64,000 bases of DNA from Rufibacter sp. XAAS-G3-1 (GTDB taxonomy: Bacteria; Bacteroidota; Bacteroidia; Cytophagales; Hymenobacteraceae): the NCBI RefSeq assembly GCF_013623775.1, contig NZ_JABFAM010000003.1:1-64000 (forward strand), in the 5' to 3' direction. This document shows, in pieces, positions 23,907 to 31,833 of the stretch (positions are counted from its first letter, which is position 1; each line of letters starts with the position of its first letter). The position numbers and the translations under genes were made by a program. A model generated the notes under the pieces. It saw only the letters and a list, made by a program, of their open reading frames with translations. It searched no databases and had not been told where the DNA came from.

Positions 23907-24275
23907 ATGCAAAACGATCCAGAACTGAACGGTAAATATTTGGGCACCATCACCAAAGACTTTGTGCAGGTGTCTGACACGCTAAAAGAAGCTTCTTACC
24001 TCATCCGGAAGCGGGACATTTCCAAGTACCCCATCTTCGTGTTCTCCAAGGAAGTCACCCAGATAGGCGGCCTCCTCATTGCCGCCGAGGAGCGCGACCT
24101 GGACTGGAACATCAACGCTTCTTACCTGGAAGATTTTGTGGGGCGTAATTTGGTGCAGGAAGACAAAGCAGAAGATTTCCACCAGGCCTACCGCGATGCC
24201 GACGAATACTGCTGCCTTTTTGTGATTGACCGCGATTTCATGAACTTTGTGTTTGTGCCCTACCCAGAGGATTAA
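23907..24275 (+). CDS. Conserved-looking protein of unknown function
   Basis: The protein has 122 residues, is acidic, and has no signal peptide or membrane helix. Predicted alternating strands and helices include YPIFVFSKEVTQIGGLLIAA, DLDWNINASYLEDFVGR and a C-terminal CCLFVIDRDFMNFVFVPYP. I do not recognise a family with certainty; the pattern of a hydrophobic strand, W-N-I-N-A-S and a final F-V-P-Y-P is reminiscent of small uncharacterised Bacteroidota proteins. It is followed 9 bp later by a small phosphatase gene, so the two are probably one transcript. Confidence 0.75.
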   Translation: MQNDPELNGKYLGTITKDFVQVSDTLKEASYLIRKRDISKYPIFVFSKEVTQIGGLLIAAEERDLDWNINASYLEDFVGRNLVQEDKAEDFHQAYRDADEYCCLFVIDRDFMNFVFVPYPED

Positions 24276-24284
24276 CCCGCTTAC

Positions 24285-24614
24285 ATGAACATCCTCTTCG
24301 TTTGCAGCCGAAATCAGTGGCGCAGCCCAACGGCTGAAAAAATCTTCCAGGGATATTCAGGCCACAACTTCAGGTCGGCAGGCACTTCAGACAGCGCCCG
24401 CATCAAAATCTCCACGAAGCTGCTAGCGTGGGCCGATCTGATTTTGGTGATGGAGAAAAACCACAAGCAGATTCTCGTTTCAAAATACGGTGCAGCTGCC
24501 CGAAACAAAGAGATACAAGTGCTGGACATCCCTGATGACTACGCTTACCTGGATGCAGAACTGGTGGCCATGCTGGAAGCGTCTGTCACCCCGTTCTTAG
24601 GAATTGACGCTTAG
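24285..24614 (+). CDS. Small protein-tyrosine-phosphatase-like protein (COG4551 type)
   Basis: The protein has 109 residues. The N-terminus NILFVCSRNQWRSPTAE holds the P-loop C7-x5-R13 with the following Ser-Pro-Thr-Ala-Glu, as in low-molecular-weight phosphatases. RSAGTS is the second conserved block. LDIPDDYAYLD occupies the position of the general-acid DPY loop. It is shorter than standard LMW-PTPs (about 150 residues), matching the compact Predicted protein tyrosine phosphatase group. It should act on phosphotyrosine or phosphoarginine; the substrate is unknown. Confidence 0.85.
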   Translation: MNILFVCSRNQWRSPTAEKIFQGYSGHNFRSAGTSDSARIKISTKLLAWADLILVMEKNHKQILVSKYGAAARNKEIQVLDIPDDYAYLDAELVAMLEASVTPFLGIDA

Positions 24615-24633
24615 AAGGTGGGGGGCAATCATG

Positions 24634-24671
24634 GCGTTTAAAGCTCGTTTTCATCAAACAGCCCTAAAAAG
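24634..24671. repeat. Degenerate GTTTTAGGC-family hairpin
   Basis: GCGTTTAAAGCTCGTTTTC faces CAAACAGCCCTAAAAAGC. It precedes the strong terminator by a few bases and shares its last A-run with it. Confidence 0.45.
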
Positions 24672-24709
24672 CAGAAGCGCCCGACACTTGCCGGGCGCTT
24701 CTGCTTTTT
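24666..24709. terminator. Bidirectional terminator between phosphatase gene and thiL
   Basis: Arms AAAAAGCAGAAGCGCCCG and CGGGCGCTTCTGCTTTTT are complementary over 18 bp with an 8-nt loop, A-run on the left and T-run on the right. It serves both convergent genes. Confidence 0.9.
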
Positions 24710-24722
24710 AAGTCCATACAGA

Positions 24723-25751
24723 TTAACCGAAATGATTCCAGCCCTGTGCTTTGACAGGAAACGTATTGCCGCTTGGCGTTACCAGACGAACTCCTTCCCC
24801 GGCATCAGTGATGTTCCCGATGATGGTGATGTCTGGGTGGTTTCTAATTTTATCAAAGTCCGCCATTTTCACGGTAAAGAGCAGTTCATAGTCTTCGCCA
24901 CCGTTTAAGATACAGGTCACCGGATCTAGTTTGAATTCCTCGGCGGTTTCCAAGGTCTGCTGGTCGGCGGGAAGTTTGTCCTGGTAGATGGCGGCCCCTA
25001 CCCGGCTTTGGGAGCAGATGTGCAGCAACTCAGAACCTAATCCGTCAGAGATGTCAATCATGGCCGTTGGGTGAACGCCCAACTCTTTCAACTCATGGAT
25101 CACGTCCATGCGGGCTTCCGGTCTCAGTTGGCGGCCAATCACGTAGTCTTTGCCTTCCAACTCGGGCTGGGTCTCTGGATCTGCCAGGAAAGCCTGTTTC
25201 TCGCGTTCCAGCAACTGAAGCCCCAGGTAAGCGCCGCCCAAGTCTCCGGTTACGCAAATAAGATCATTGAGTTGGGCGGTGCTGCGGAGTACGGCTTTCC
25301 CTTTCTCTACTTCGCCCAAGGCCGTGATACTGATGACCAAACCGCCGCGTGAGGCAGTAGTATCACCGCCAACCAGATCCACTTTGTAATTTTCGCAGGC
25401 TAGGCGCATACCGGCGTACAGTTCCTCAATGGCCTCTACGGTGTAGCGCGCGCCAATGGCCAGGCTCACCACAATCTGGGTTGGGATGGCGTTCATGGCC
25501 GCAATATCAGACACGTTCACCGCCACGGCTTTGTAGCCCAGGTGCTTCAAGGGGCAGAACGTCAGGTCAAAGTGTACGTTCTCCACCAGCATATCTGAGG
25601 TGACCACAATCTGCTTCTGTCCGGGCTCCAGCACGGCGGCATCATCGCCAATGCCTACCACCGTTGAGGTCTGTTTGATTTCTATATTTTCCTGCAGGCG
25701 GCGAATCAAACCAAACTCGCCCAAAGTATCTAAAGAGGTATATTCTGACAT
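24723..25751 (-). CDS. thiL: Thiamine-monophosphate kinase
   Basis: The protein has 342 residues, the usual length. It starts LGEFGLIRRL and has VVGIGDDAAVLEPG, VTSDMLVENVHF, LGYKAVAVNVSDIAAMNA, VDLVGGDTTAS and ICVTGDLGGAYLGL, with the late motif AMIDISDGLGSELLHI and NGGEDYELLFTV. These are the metal- and ATP-binding blocks of the PurM-fold kinase ThiL, which phosphorylates thiamine monophosphate to thiamine pyrophosphate. It stands alone, with no other thiamine genes or a thi-box visible upstream. Confidence 0.96.
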   Translation of the reverse strand: MSEYTSLDTLGEFGLIRRLQENIEIKQTSTVVGIGDDAAVLEPGQKQIVVTSDMLVENVHFDLTFCPLKHLGYKAVAVNVSDIAAMNAIPTQIVVSLAIGARYTVEAIEELYAGMRLACENYKVDLVGGDTTASRGGLVISITALGEVEKGKAVLRSTAQLNDLICVTGDLGGAYLGLQLLEREKQAFLADPETQPELEGKDYVIGRQLRPEARMDVIHELKELGVHPTAMIDISDGLGSELLHICSQSRVGAAIYQDKLPADQQTLETAEEFKLDPVTCILNGGEDYELLFTVKMADFDKIRNHPDITIIGNITDAGEGVRLVTPSGNTFPVKAQGWNHFG

Positions 25752-25798
25752 TTTAATCTTCTTATGGTAGTTTTTCCCCTAAAATTATAGGAGATATA

Positions 25799-25837
25799 CG
25801 TTTTCGTCTTATTTTTAGAAAAACTTGCCTAAAACGC
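25799..25837. repeat. Degenerate GTTTTAGGC-family hairpin upstream of thiL
   Basis: CGTTTTCGTCTTATTTTT faces AAAAACTTGCCTAAAACG with several mismatches. It lies between divergent thiL and the TetR gene. Confidence 0.4.
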
Positions 25838-25952
25838 AAAGATAGCTTTTCCGCGACACCTTTCACACCACGTTAGATGGCAGGTGTAGGCGGCAAAGTT
25901 AATTTGCTAACAGGCGTTCGCATTAGTAGCTTTGATTGTAAACAGTACCTCT

Positions 25953-26534
25953 ATGTCCAGCACCCCAATGTCGCGTAAAGAACAGATAGACCAAGTCGCC
26001 ACTTCCCTTTTCAAATCCAGGGGCTTCGCCGCCACCACCATGCGTGATCTTGCGCTGGAACTGGGGATTGAAGCCGGAAGTCTTTATTCGCACATCAAGT
26101 CAAAGGAAGATATTCTGCAGCGCGTCTGCTTTAAAATGGCCGATGAGTTCAATGCTGCCTTCAACGAGGTAAAGAACCAGGATGTGCCCGCCGGCGAAAA
26201 ACTACGCCTGGCCGTGGCGGCGCACGTGCGGGTATTGACCAAGAATCCGCAGGCAGCGGGCGTTTTCCTGAACGAGTGGCGCCACCTGAGCGAGCCCTCA
26301 CTGAGCAAATTCCATGACATGCGTTTCCAGTACGAAGAAAGTCTGCGGGAGATTGTACGGGAAGGCATCGCCAACGGCGAGTTTAAGGTGACTGATGAGA
26401 AATTCGTGGTTCTCACGCTCCTCTCCAGCCTGAACTGGCTGCACATGTGGTACAAACCCGAAGGCAAGATGAGCCCAGACGAGATTGCGGAGTTCCTTTC
26501 CAACCTGTTGCTCAACGGGCTGAAAAACTTCTAA
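25953..26534 (+). CDS. TetR/AcrR family transcriptional regulator
   Basis: 193 residues from the ATG at 25953 (MSSTPMSRKEQ); an in-frame TTG farther up is less likely. The N-terminal HTH is textbook: IDQVATSLFKSRGFAATTM, RDLALELGIEAGSLYSHI, KSKEDIL. The C-terminal ligand domain has no assigned inducer but resembles TetR_C_33-type regulators of fatty-acid or acyl-CoA metabolism in layout. No neighbouring gene is clearly its target; it may regulate the divergent thiL region or act elsewhere. Confidence 0.92.
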   Translation: MSSTPMSRKEQIDQVATSLFKSRGFAATTMRDLALELGIEAGSLYSHIKSKEDILQRVCFKMADEFNAAFNEVKNQDVPAGEKLRLAVAAHVRVLTKNPQAAGVFLNEWRHLSEPSLSKFHDMRFQYEESLREIVREGIANGEFKVTDEKFVVLTLLSSLNWLHMWYKPEGKMSPDEIAEFLSNLLLNGLKNF

Positions 26535-26763
26535 CCAACTGCTTTGGGGGAGGCCCTATACTTTTGCGGTTTTTTGGGCGTTTTTTGGGGAACGCTGCTA
26601 AAACTACCTGCTTTTTCTTCTAAAACAGGAGAAATGGCAAACGTGTGCTGGCGCGTTGTAACGGGAAAGGGAGCTGTTACGTTTGCAGGGTGTCTGCCTT
26701 TGGATAAGGGGCGGCGCGCATGCAACTAACAGGTTCCCGCCTGTCTCCATTACACCAGAAATC

Positions 26764-27399
26764 ATGAAAAAAAGTATCTTCTTTGGACTATCTGTGGCGT
26801 TGATCATGAGCTTGGCGGGCTGCTCCAAAGATTCTGGCAGGTCTGGGCCGCTTGCCCGCCCCATTTCCAATGAACAGTTAAAGCAGAAACTCACCGTTCT
26901 TTCAGACACCCTTACCGGTAAATGGAACGTGATGATGCGGAGCGACAGCATGAAAACCGAGCAGATGGAAGAAATGCTGGCCGCCATTCCGCCAGGGGCC
27001 ATAGAAGCCCAGAAGCGCGCCGACCTACAACAGGCCATCCGTCGTCTGCAAACACTTCGGTATGACCGCAACTCAGTCCGTGACTCAGACCGAATTGATG
27101 CCTATGATGCCGCCCAAGATTCGGTCTGGAATGCCCTACGTGCCTTTTTACCGGCAGACGGCCCTACCGGCGTAGCCCTGGTAGACTCATTGAACCAATC
27201 CATTTCAGAACATCAGACGCAAACCATCTTCTACCGGGGCCGCTACGATCAAACCGCCAAAGAATTGAATACACTGCTGCGGCGTTATAAGAAACAGGTG
27301 CCAAAACTTGGAAAACCTTATGACACCCTGCAACCGGCCCCCCTTTTCCAGTGGGTAGACAAAGATGCCAAACCTTCTGACGAGGAGGAAGCGCAGTAA
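26764..27399 (+). CDS. Lipoprotein of unknown function
   Basis: 211 residues from the ATG at 26764. The signal peptide ends in the lipobox SLAGC (Cys near residue 20), so it should be a membrane-anchored lipoprotein. The mature protein is helical and charged, with MMRSDSMKTEQMEEMLAAIP and later DRIDAYDAAQDSVWNALRAF, and ends acidic (SDEEEAQ). I do not recognise a family. It is preceded by a 229-bp gap including a TACTTTTG-like promoter element near 26557. Confidence 0.8.
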   Translation: MKKSIFFGLSVALIMSLAGCSKDSGRSGPLARPISNEQLKQKLTVLSDTLTGKWNVMMRSDSMKTEQMEEMLAAIPPGAIEAQKRADLQQAIRRLQTLRYDRNSVRDSDRIDAYDAAQDSVWNALRAFLPADGPTGVALVDSLNQSISEHQTQTIFYRGRYDQTAKELNTLLRRYKKQVPKLGKPYDTLQPAPLFQWVDKDAKPSDEEEAQ

Positions 27400-27612
27400 C
27401 TGTTTATCCCCAGAATTCTTAATGCTTAGGATGAACTGATTTTTCCGGTTACACCCCTATTGTATGATTGGTGCACCTTGGAAGGAGACAGTGAAGTACC
27501 AAAACACCCCTATCCCTCAGAGGAGAGAAATACGCCTTTGCAGGAGAAGAGGGGCAATACAGCCCCTACTACCAAATCATCTAAAGTATTTTCATCACTA
27601 GTTACATACCTC

Positions 27613-27638
27613 CTGGCGCAAGCGTCCGCTTGCGCCAG
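27613..27638. repeat. Short perfect palindrome CTGGCGCAAGCG
   Basis: CTGGCGCAAGCG and CGCTTGCGCCAG pair around TC. The GCGCAAGCG-TCCGCT block also appears inside the ~202-bp elements at 125 and 14362, linking the two repeat types. Confidence 0.7.
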
Positions 27639-27682
27639 ATAATCAATAGTAGCAGGTAAATATTATTTGGTATAACCACCCT

Positions 27683-27900
27683 GCTGCTACTTACATTCCC
27701 CAATTCCAGTCTTCCCCGAGCGTGCCTCGCTTTTGGCCCTGAATGAACATCAGCTAAGAGAGACAGACAGTACAGGCCGAAAGGGCAGTGCGAGAGGGGA
27801 AGACGGGGCCTCGCGGCCATGAGCGCTTAGCGGAACAGATGAAACAATCCAGTACTTGCACCCACGCAGGGAGCGGACAAGCCAAGGGAACAGCGTATTG
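27683..27900 (-). repeat. ~210-bp dispersed repeat, copy 1
   Basis: Its reverse complement parallels 47721-47930 through GCTGTTCCCTTGGCTT, TGCGTGGGTGCAAGT, GGCCGCGAGGCCCCGTCTTC, CTCTCGCACTGCCCTTTCGG and CAGGGCCAAAAGCGAGGC. Frames are open in several phases on both strands but do not agree between copies, so I treat it as noncoding. The whole gap 27400-28077 contains no convincing gene. Confidence 0.75.
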
Positions 27901-27986
27901 CGTGCACCTGCCAATATCTCCAAAGAAGCCAATCCTAGCCAGAAGCCAAAGCGCAGAAAGGAACCAATAAGGGTATTACATAAAAG

Positions 27987-28045
27987 GAGCCTAGAAACGG
28001 AAAAGCCTCAGCGTTATCTTCTGAGGCTTTTCCGTTTTTAGGCTC
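27987..28045. terminator. Bidirectional terminator between lipoprotein and peptidase genes
   Basis: Arms GAGCCTAGAAACGGAAAAGCCTCAG and the complement at 28021-28045 pair over 25 bp with one mismatch and a 9-nt loop. Both adjacent genes converge on it. Confidence 0.85.
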
Positions 28046-28077
28046 ATTTGGGAAATTCCGGGTGAAACCAGGGCTAC

Positions 28078-29811
28078 TTACCCTAACTGTGCCAACTCAT
28101 CTTTCACGAAATCCACCAAGGTCTGAATATAGTCACTGGAGAAGTCAAAGCGGATACCGGCGGCGGCGTATATTTCGCCGATGGTAGCGGTATAGCCCAA
28201 GCTGAGGGCTTTTTTGTAGCCCTCCAGGGCGGCTTTCGGCTCGGTTTTGTAGCGTTTCCAGACGGCAACGGCCCCTAACTGGGCCATGGCATACTCTATG
28301 TAATAGAACGGCACTTCGTAAAGGTGCAGTTGTTTTTGCCAGATAAATGGTTTGATGTGCTCTAAACCGCTCCAATCCACTTTCTGCAGGTTGAACTCCT
28401 CAAAGATGCGCACCCAATTCTGATGCCGCTCTTCTACGCTGTGGTTGGGGTTTTCGTACACCCAGTGCTGGAATTTATCAATGGTGGCTACCCACGGGAA
28501 CGTCTCTAGCACGCCTTCCAGGTGCTGGCGTTTGGCGCGTACCAGATCATCCTGGTTCGGGAAGAAAATGTCCCAGTGGTCTAGGGTGAGTAATTCCATG
28601 GACATAGAGGCCAACTCAGCCACCTCAGACGGCGGATGCTTGGCGGCGTTCAGGGGCAGGTCACGGGTTAGGAAGGAATGGACGGCGTGGCCTCCTTCGT
28701 GCAGTAAGGTCACCACATCGCGGAGCGAGGAGGTCGCATTCATGAAGATGAACGGCACGCCAATCTCATCCAGCGGATAATTATACCCTCCCGGCGCTTT
28801 GCCCTTGCGGGATTCCAGGTCCAGATGACCCATCTCGCGCATGGTCACCAGGCAATCGCCTAAGAAGGAATCCAGGCGGTATAAGCAGTTTATGGTTTGG
28901 GAAAGCAGCTCGTCTCCGGTTTGGAACGGTTCCAGCGGGGGCAACTGGCTAGGGTCTACGTCCATGTCCCAGGGTCTCAACGGGTCTACGCCTAAGAGCT
29001 CTTTGTGCTTGTGCTCTATCTCACGCGTGACCGGTACTACTTTCTCTTTTATAGCCTGGTGGAACGAAAACGTATCTTCTGGGCCGTAGTCAAACCGGCC
29101 GAGGGCAGCAAACATGTAGTCTCGGAAGTTGTCAAAACCGGCGTTCACTGCTACCTGGTGGCGCAGTTGCACCAGTTCGGTAAACAGATCATCCAGCTTT
29201 TCTTTGTCTTCCAGCCTCCGGGTCTGGATAGCCAGGTACGCTTCTTCGCGCACGGCACGGTCTGTTTGCTTCAGGCGGTCGGCGGCGCGTTGCAGGGTCA
29301 TTTCCTCGCCATCCAGTGTTACCATCATGGCCCCGGCAATGGCCCCGTACTGTTGCTGTTTGGTGCTGATCTCGGTCTGTAGCGGAATATTCTCCTCCCT
29401 AAACAGCTCTATGGCCCGGCGCACGCCCCGCAGGTAAATGCGGTATTTCTCCTCGTCCAATCCGTCAATGTACGGCGACTCTACCAACTTGCGGTTGAAG
29501 GCATCGTCATAGGGAGAGGCTTGGGGCTCAATCTCGGTCACGAAGAACTGAAACGCTTCCGTATGGGCCTCGTCTTGGGTGTCACAGGTCATCTTGATGT
29601 AGCGCCACGCCAGGTTCTCAGAGAGCACGCTCTCCAGTTCGCTGCGGTCAGCGATCCATTTCTCCAGGTCAGCCTGCGAGTGAAGCTCGCGGTTTTTCAG
29701 TTCCTCAAAGTAGGTCTCCAGCGCCCCCCAATCCCTTACCTCAAAATCGGCGGGGATGTACTGGCGGGTTTTGCGTTCCGGCAATGCGAACGTTTTGGAG
29801 GTGTTTTCCAT
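28078..29811 (-). CDS. M3 family oligoendopeptidase (PepF-like)
   Basis: 577 residues from the ATG at 29811 (MENTSKTFALPE); an upstream ATG at 29823 adds four residues. The zinc site is VTLLHEGGHAVHSF (HExxH) with the downstream Glu in SEVAELASMSMELL. The N-terminal half is helical as in PepF/M3B enzymes, and the C-terminal part (YYIEYAMAQLGAVAVW) lines the active-site cleft. It degrades short peptides in the cytoplasm; there is no signal peptide. It is the last gene of a two-gene minus-strand unit with the reductase upstream (18-bp gap). Confidence 0.94.
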   Translation of the reverse strand: MENTSKTFALPERKTRQYIPADFEVRDWGALETYFEELKNRELHSQADLEKWIADRSELESVLSENLAWRYIKMTCDTQDEAHTEAFQFFVTEIEPQASPYDDAFNRKLVESPYIDGLDEEKYRIYLRGVRRAIELFREENIPLQTEISTKQQQYGAIAGAMMVTLDGEEMTLQRAADRLKQTDRAVREEAYLAIQTRRLEDKEKLDDLFTELVQLRHQVAVNAGFDNFRDYMFAALGRFDYGPEDTFSFHQAIKEKVVPVTREIEHKHKELLGVDPLRPWDMDVDPSQLPPLEPFQTGDELLSQTINCLYRLDSFLGDCLVTMREMGHLDLESRKGKAPGGYNYPLDEIGVPFIFMNATSSLRDVVTLLHEGGHAVHSFLTRDLPLNAAKHPPSEVAELASMSMELLTLDHWDIFFPNQDDLVRAKRQHLEGVLETFPWVATIDKFQHWVYENPNHSVEERHQNWVRIFEEFNLQKVDWSGLEHIKPFIWQKQLHLYEVPFYYIEYAMAQLGAVAVWKRYKTEPKAALEGYKKALSLGYTATIGEIYAAAGIRFDFSSDYIQTLVDFVKDELAQLG

Positions 29812-29829
29812 AAAGTAGGGCAAAAACGA

Positions 29830-30912
29830 TTAACCAATCTCAATCACAACATCGGCGGTGAGCGGATGGCCAACGCAATTCAACACGTACCCGTGGGCAA
29901 TCTCGGCGTCTGACAAGCCTTCGCGCTCATCTAAATGCACGCGGCCGCTTACGCATTTACCCATGCAGGCGGTACACAAACCGGCCTGGCAGGAATAGGG
30001 CAAGTCTATATCGGCCCTTAAACCGGCTTCCAGAATGGTTTCGGTGGGTTTCACCTCTACCTGGTACTCCTCGCCTTCATACCGAATGGTGACCGTGCGG
30101 GTGATGATCTCGTCAGACTCTGGGGCGGCGCTTACATCAGCGCCGTGCTCTTCTGATGAGGTTGGGGCGGTGAAACTTTCTTTGTAGACCTGGTTAGCCG
30201 GTACGCCTTGGAAGTGCAGGGCTTCCTTCACTTCGTTCATCATGCCTTCGGGGCCGCACATGTAAAAACTCTCCTGCTGGTAGCCGGGCATTTTAAGGTC
30301 GTCTAACAGGCGCAGCACCATAGAACGATCTAGCAGACCTATGTGGTCTTGCTTTTCAGTGGCGTCTACCAGGGCCTCGTTGAACACGTGCACCACTTTC
30401 AGTTGCTGCGGATGTTGCTGCTCTAGTTGCGTGAGTTGGTCTTTGAAAATCACGGATTCTACGTTCCGGTTTCCGTAAACAAGCGTCACCCGGCTTTGCG
30501 GCTCATATTTCAAGGTGCTTTTGAGCATGGACAAGAGCGGCGTGATGCCGCTACCGCCGCCAAACAGGTAGATGTGGCGTTTCTGCGCAGGCTCGGGCTT
30601 CAGCACGAAATTGCCCAAGGGTGCCATCACTTCAATGGTCTGGCCTACCTGGGCATTATCGGCCAGGAAGTTGGACATCAGGCCGCCTTCTACCCGCTTC
30701 ACGGTCACCGAGAAATAGGGTTCCTCTGGAGTGCTGCACAATGAATACGATCTGCGCACTTTAATCCCGTTCACGGGCACGATCAACGTCAGGAACTGAC
30801 CCGGGATGTAAGGAATATTCTTTTTGTCTGGATGGTCTAGATGAAGGGTGATGGCGTCTGACGTCTCTTGCGTGATGGCCACCACTTTCATGTTGTAATA
30901 CGCGTTGCTCAT
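29830..30912 (-). CDS. Ferredoxin reductase with C-terminal 2Fe-2S domain (PaaE-like)
   Basis: The protein has 360 residues in three domains. The FAD domain (about 1-100) has RRSYSLCSTP, the NAD(P) domain (about 105-230) has LFGGGSGITPLLSML and FYMCGPEGMM, and the plant-type ferredoxin domain (about 268-360) has CQAGLCTACMGKC plus a distal Cys in LNCVG. It would move electrons from NAD(P)H through FAD to a 2Fe-2S cluster and a partner oxygenase, as PaaE does for phenylacetyl-CoA epoxidase. No paa genes lie nearby, so the partner is unknown and HCP-reductase-like roles remain possible. Confidence 0.9.
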   Translation of the reverse strand: MSNAYYNMKVVAITQETSDAITLHLDHPDKKNIPYIPGQFLTLIVPVNGIKVRRSYSLCSTPEEPYFSVTVKRVEGGLMSNFLADNAQVGQTIEVMAPLGNFVLKPEPAQKRHIYLFGGGSGITPLLSMLKSTLKYEPQSRVTLVYGNRNVESVIFKDQLTQLEQQHPQQLKVVHVFNEALVDATEKQDHIGLLDRSMVLRLLDDLKMPGYQQESFYMCGPEGMMNEVKEALHFQGVPANQVYKESFTAPTSSEEHGADVSAAPESDEIITRTVTIRYEGEEYQVEVKPTETILEAGLRADIDLPYSCQAGLCTACMGKCVSGRVHLDEREGLSDAEIAHGYVLNCVGHPLTADVVIEIG

Positions 30913-31079
30913 AGTTTTTATACGAAAAACGAAGGTGATTCGGGTTGACTAACTTTTAATATGGGAGGAAAGTTACAACATTTCAGAAACCAACCCGAAC
31001 TTAGCCTAAAAAAAGCATCCGTACGTTTGTTTTTCCTGTATCTTTCCCTTTTTCTTCGTTTACGTTTTTGAGCCCTTTT

Positions 31080-31778
31080 ATGGAAAATGCGTCCAAACTG
31101 ATCCAGCTCCTGACTGCCCCCGCTTCTTCCTTCGCCCCCATTATAGACCATGACCTTAACGCTGAGGACGTGGCTCGCCTGGATTTTACCTCTTCTAATT
31201 CTGCCCTGCTCCAGACCAACCTGCGGGACACCGCTTCTTTTGAACAATTTGTGTTAGAGATGCTTCGCCAGAAAGAAGCGACTGTTGGCGTGGGTGGTTA
31301 CTTTGAGAACCGCGTCATCTACCGCCGCAGTGAGCACTTTGACGGTTCTGCTGAGTCCAGGTCTGTCCACTTGGGAGTAGATATCTGGGCCCCGGCTGGT
31401 ATTCCTATCTACGCACCGGTAGCAGGTACCGTACACAGTTTTCAGGACAATGCCAATTTTGGCGATTACGGGCCTACCATCATTTTAGAGCACGAAGTAG
31501 AGGGAGTCCTTTTCTTTACTTTATACGGCCACCTGAGCCGCACTTCCTTGAACGGTTTATTTGTGGGCAAACCAATCTCTGCCGGAGAACAGGTAGCCAC
31601 CATGGGCCCCTACCCAGAAAACGGAGACTGGCCCCCGCACCTGCACTTCCAACTCATGACCAATCTGCTGGGCAAAAGCGGGGATTTCCCGGGAGTTTGC
31701 GCCCCTTCTGAGGAGGCGTATTACCGCCAGATTTGCCTAGATCCTAATTTGATTTTGCGGTCACGGCATTTGGGGTAG
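31080..31778 (+). CDS. M23-family metallopeptidase-like protein without signal peptide
   Basis: 232 residues from the ATG at 31080 (MENASKLIQLL). The LytM-type zinc site is complete: HLGVD (HxxxD), LYGHLSR and PHLHFQL (HxH). The fold core APAGIPIYAPVAGTV is typical. Unlike most peptidoglycan endopeptidases there is no signal peptide or membrane anchor, and the N-terminal ~75 residues are not SH3 or LysM. It resembles stand-alone M23 domains that elsewhere are fused to aminotransferases or kinases, and its substrate may not be peptidoglycan. Confidence 0.87.
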   Translation: MENASKLIQLLTAPASSFAPIIDHDLNAEDVARLDFTSSNSALLQTNLRDTASFEQFVLEMLRQKEATVGVGGYFENRVIYRRSEHFDGSAESRSVHLGVDIWAPAGIPIYAPVAGTVHSFQDNANFGDYGPTIILEHEVEGVLFFTLYGHLSRTSLNGLFVGKPISAGEQVATMGPYPENGDWPPHLHFQLMTNLLGKSGDFPGVCAPSEEAYYRQICLDPNLILRSRHLG

Positions 31779-31833
31779 GCATGAATTCCTTGTAACATAA
31801 GTGAATCCTAAGTACTTTAAAATATAGTGTGGT

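Noticed and set aside
25932-25952. TTG start for the TetR gene
   Set aside because: The ATG at 25953 gives a normal TetR N-terminus; the seven extra codons add nothing conserved.
25752-25952. TPP riboswitch in front of thiL
   Set aside because: The leader lacks the conserved thi-box CUGAGA and ACCUGA elements.
27750-28041. Several overlapping small frames on both strands
   Set aside because: They fall in the ~210-bp repeat and the terminator, and the frames disagree with those in the other copy.
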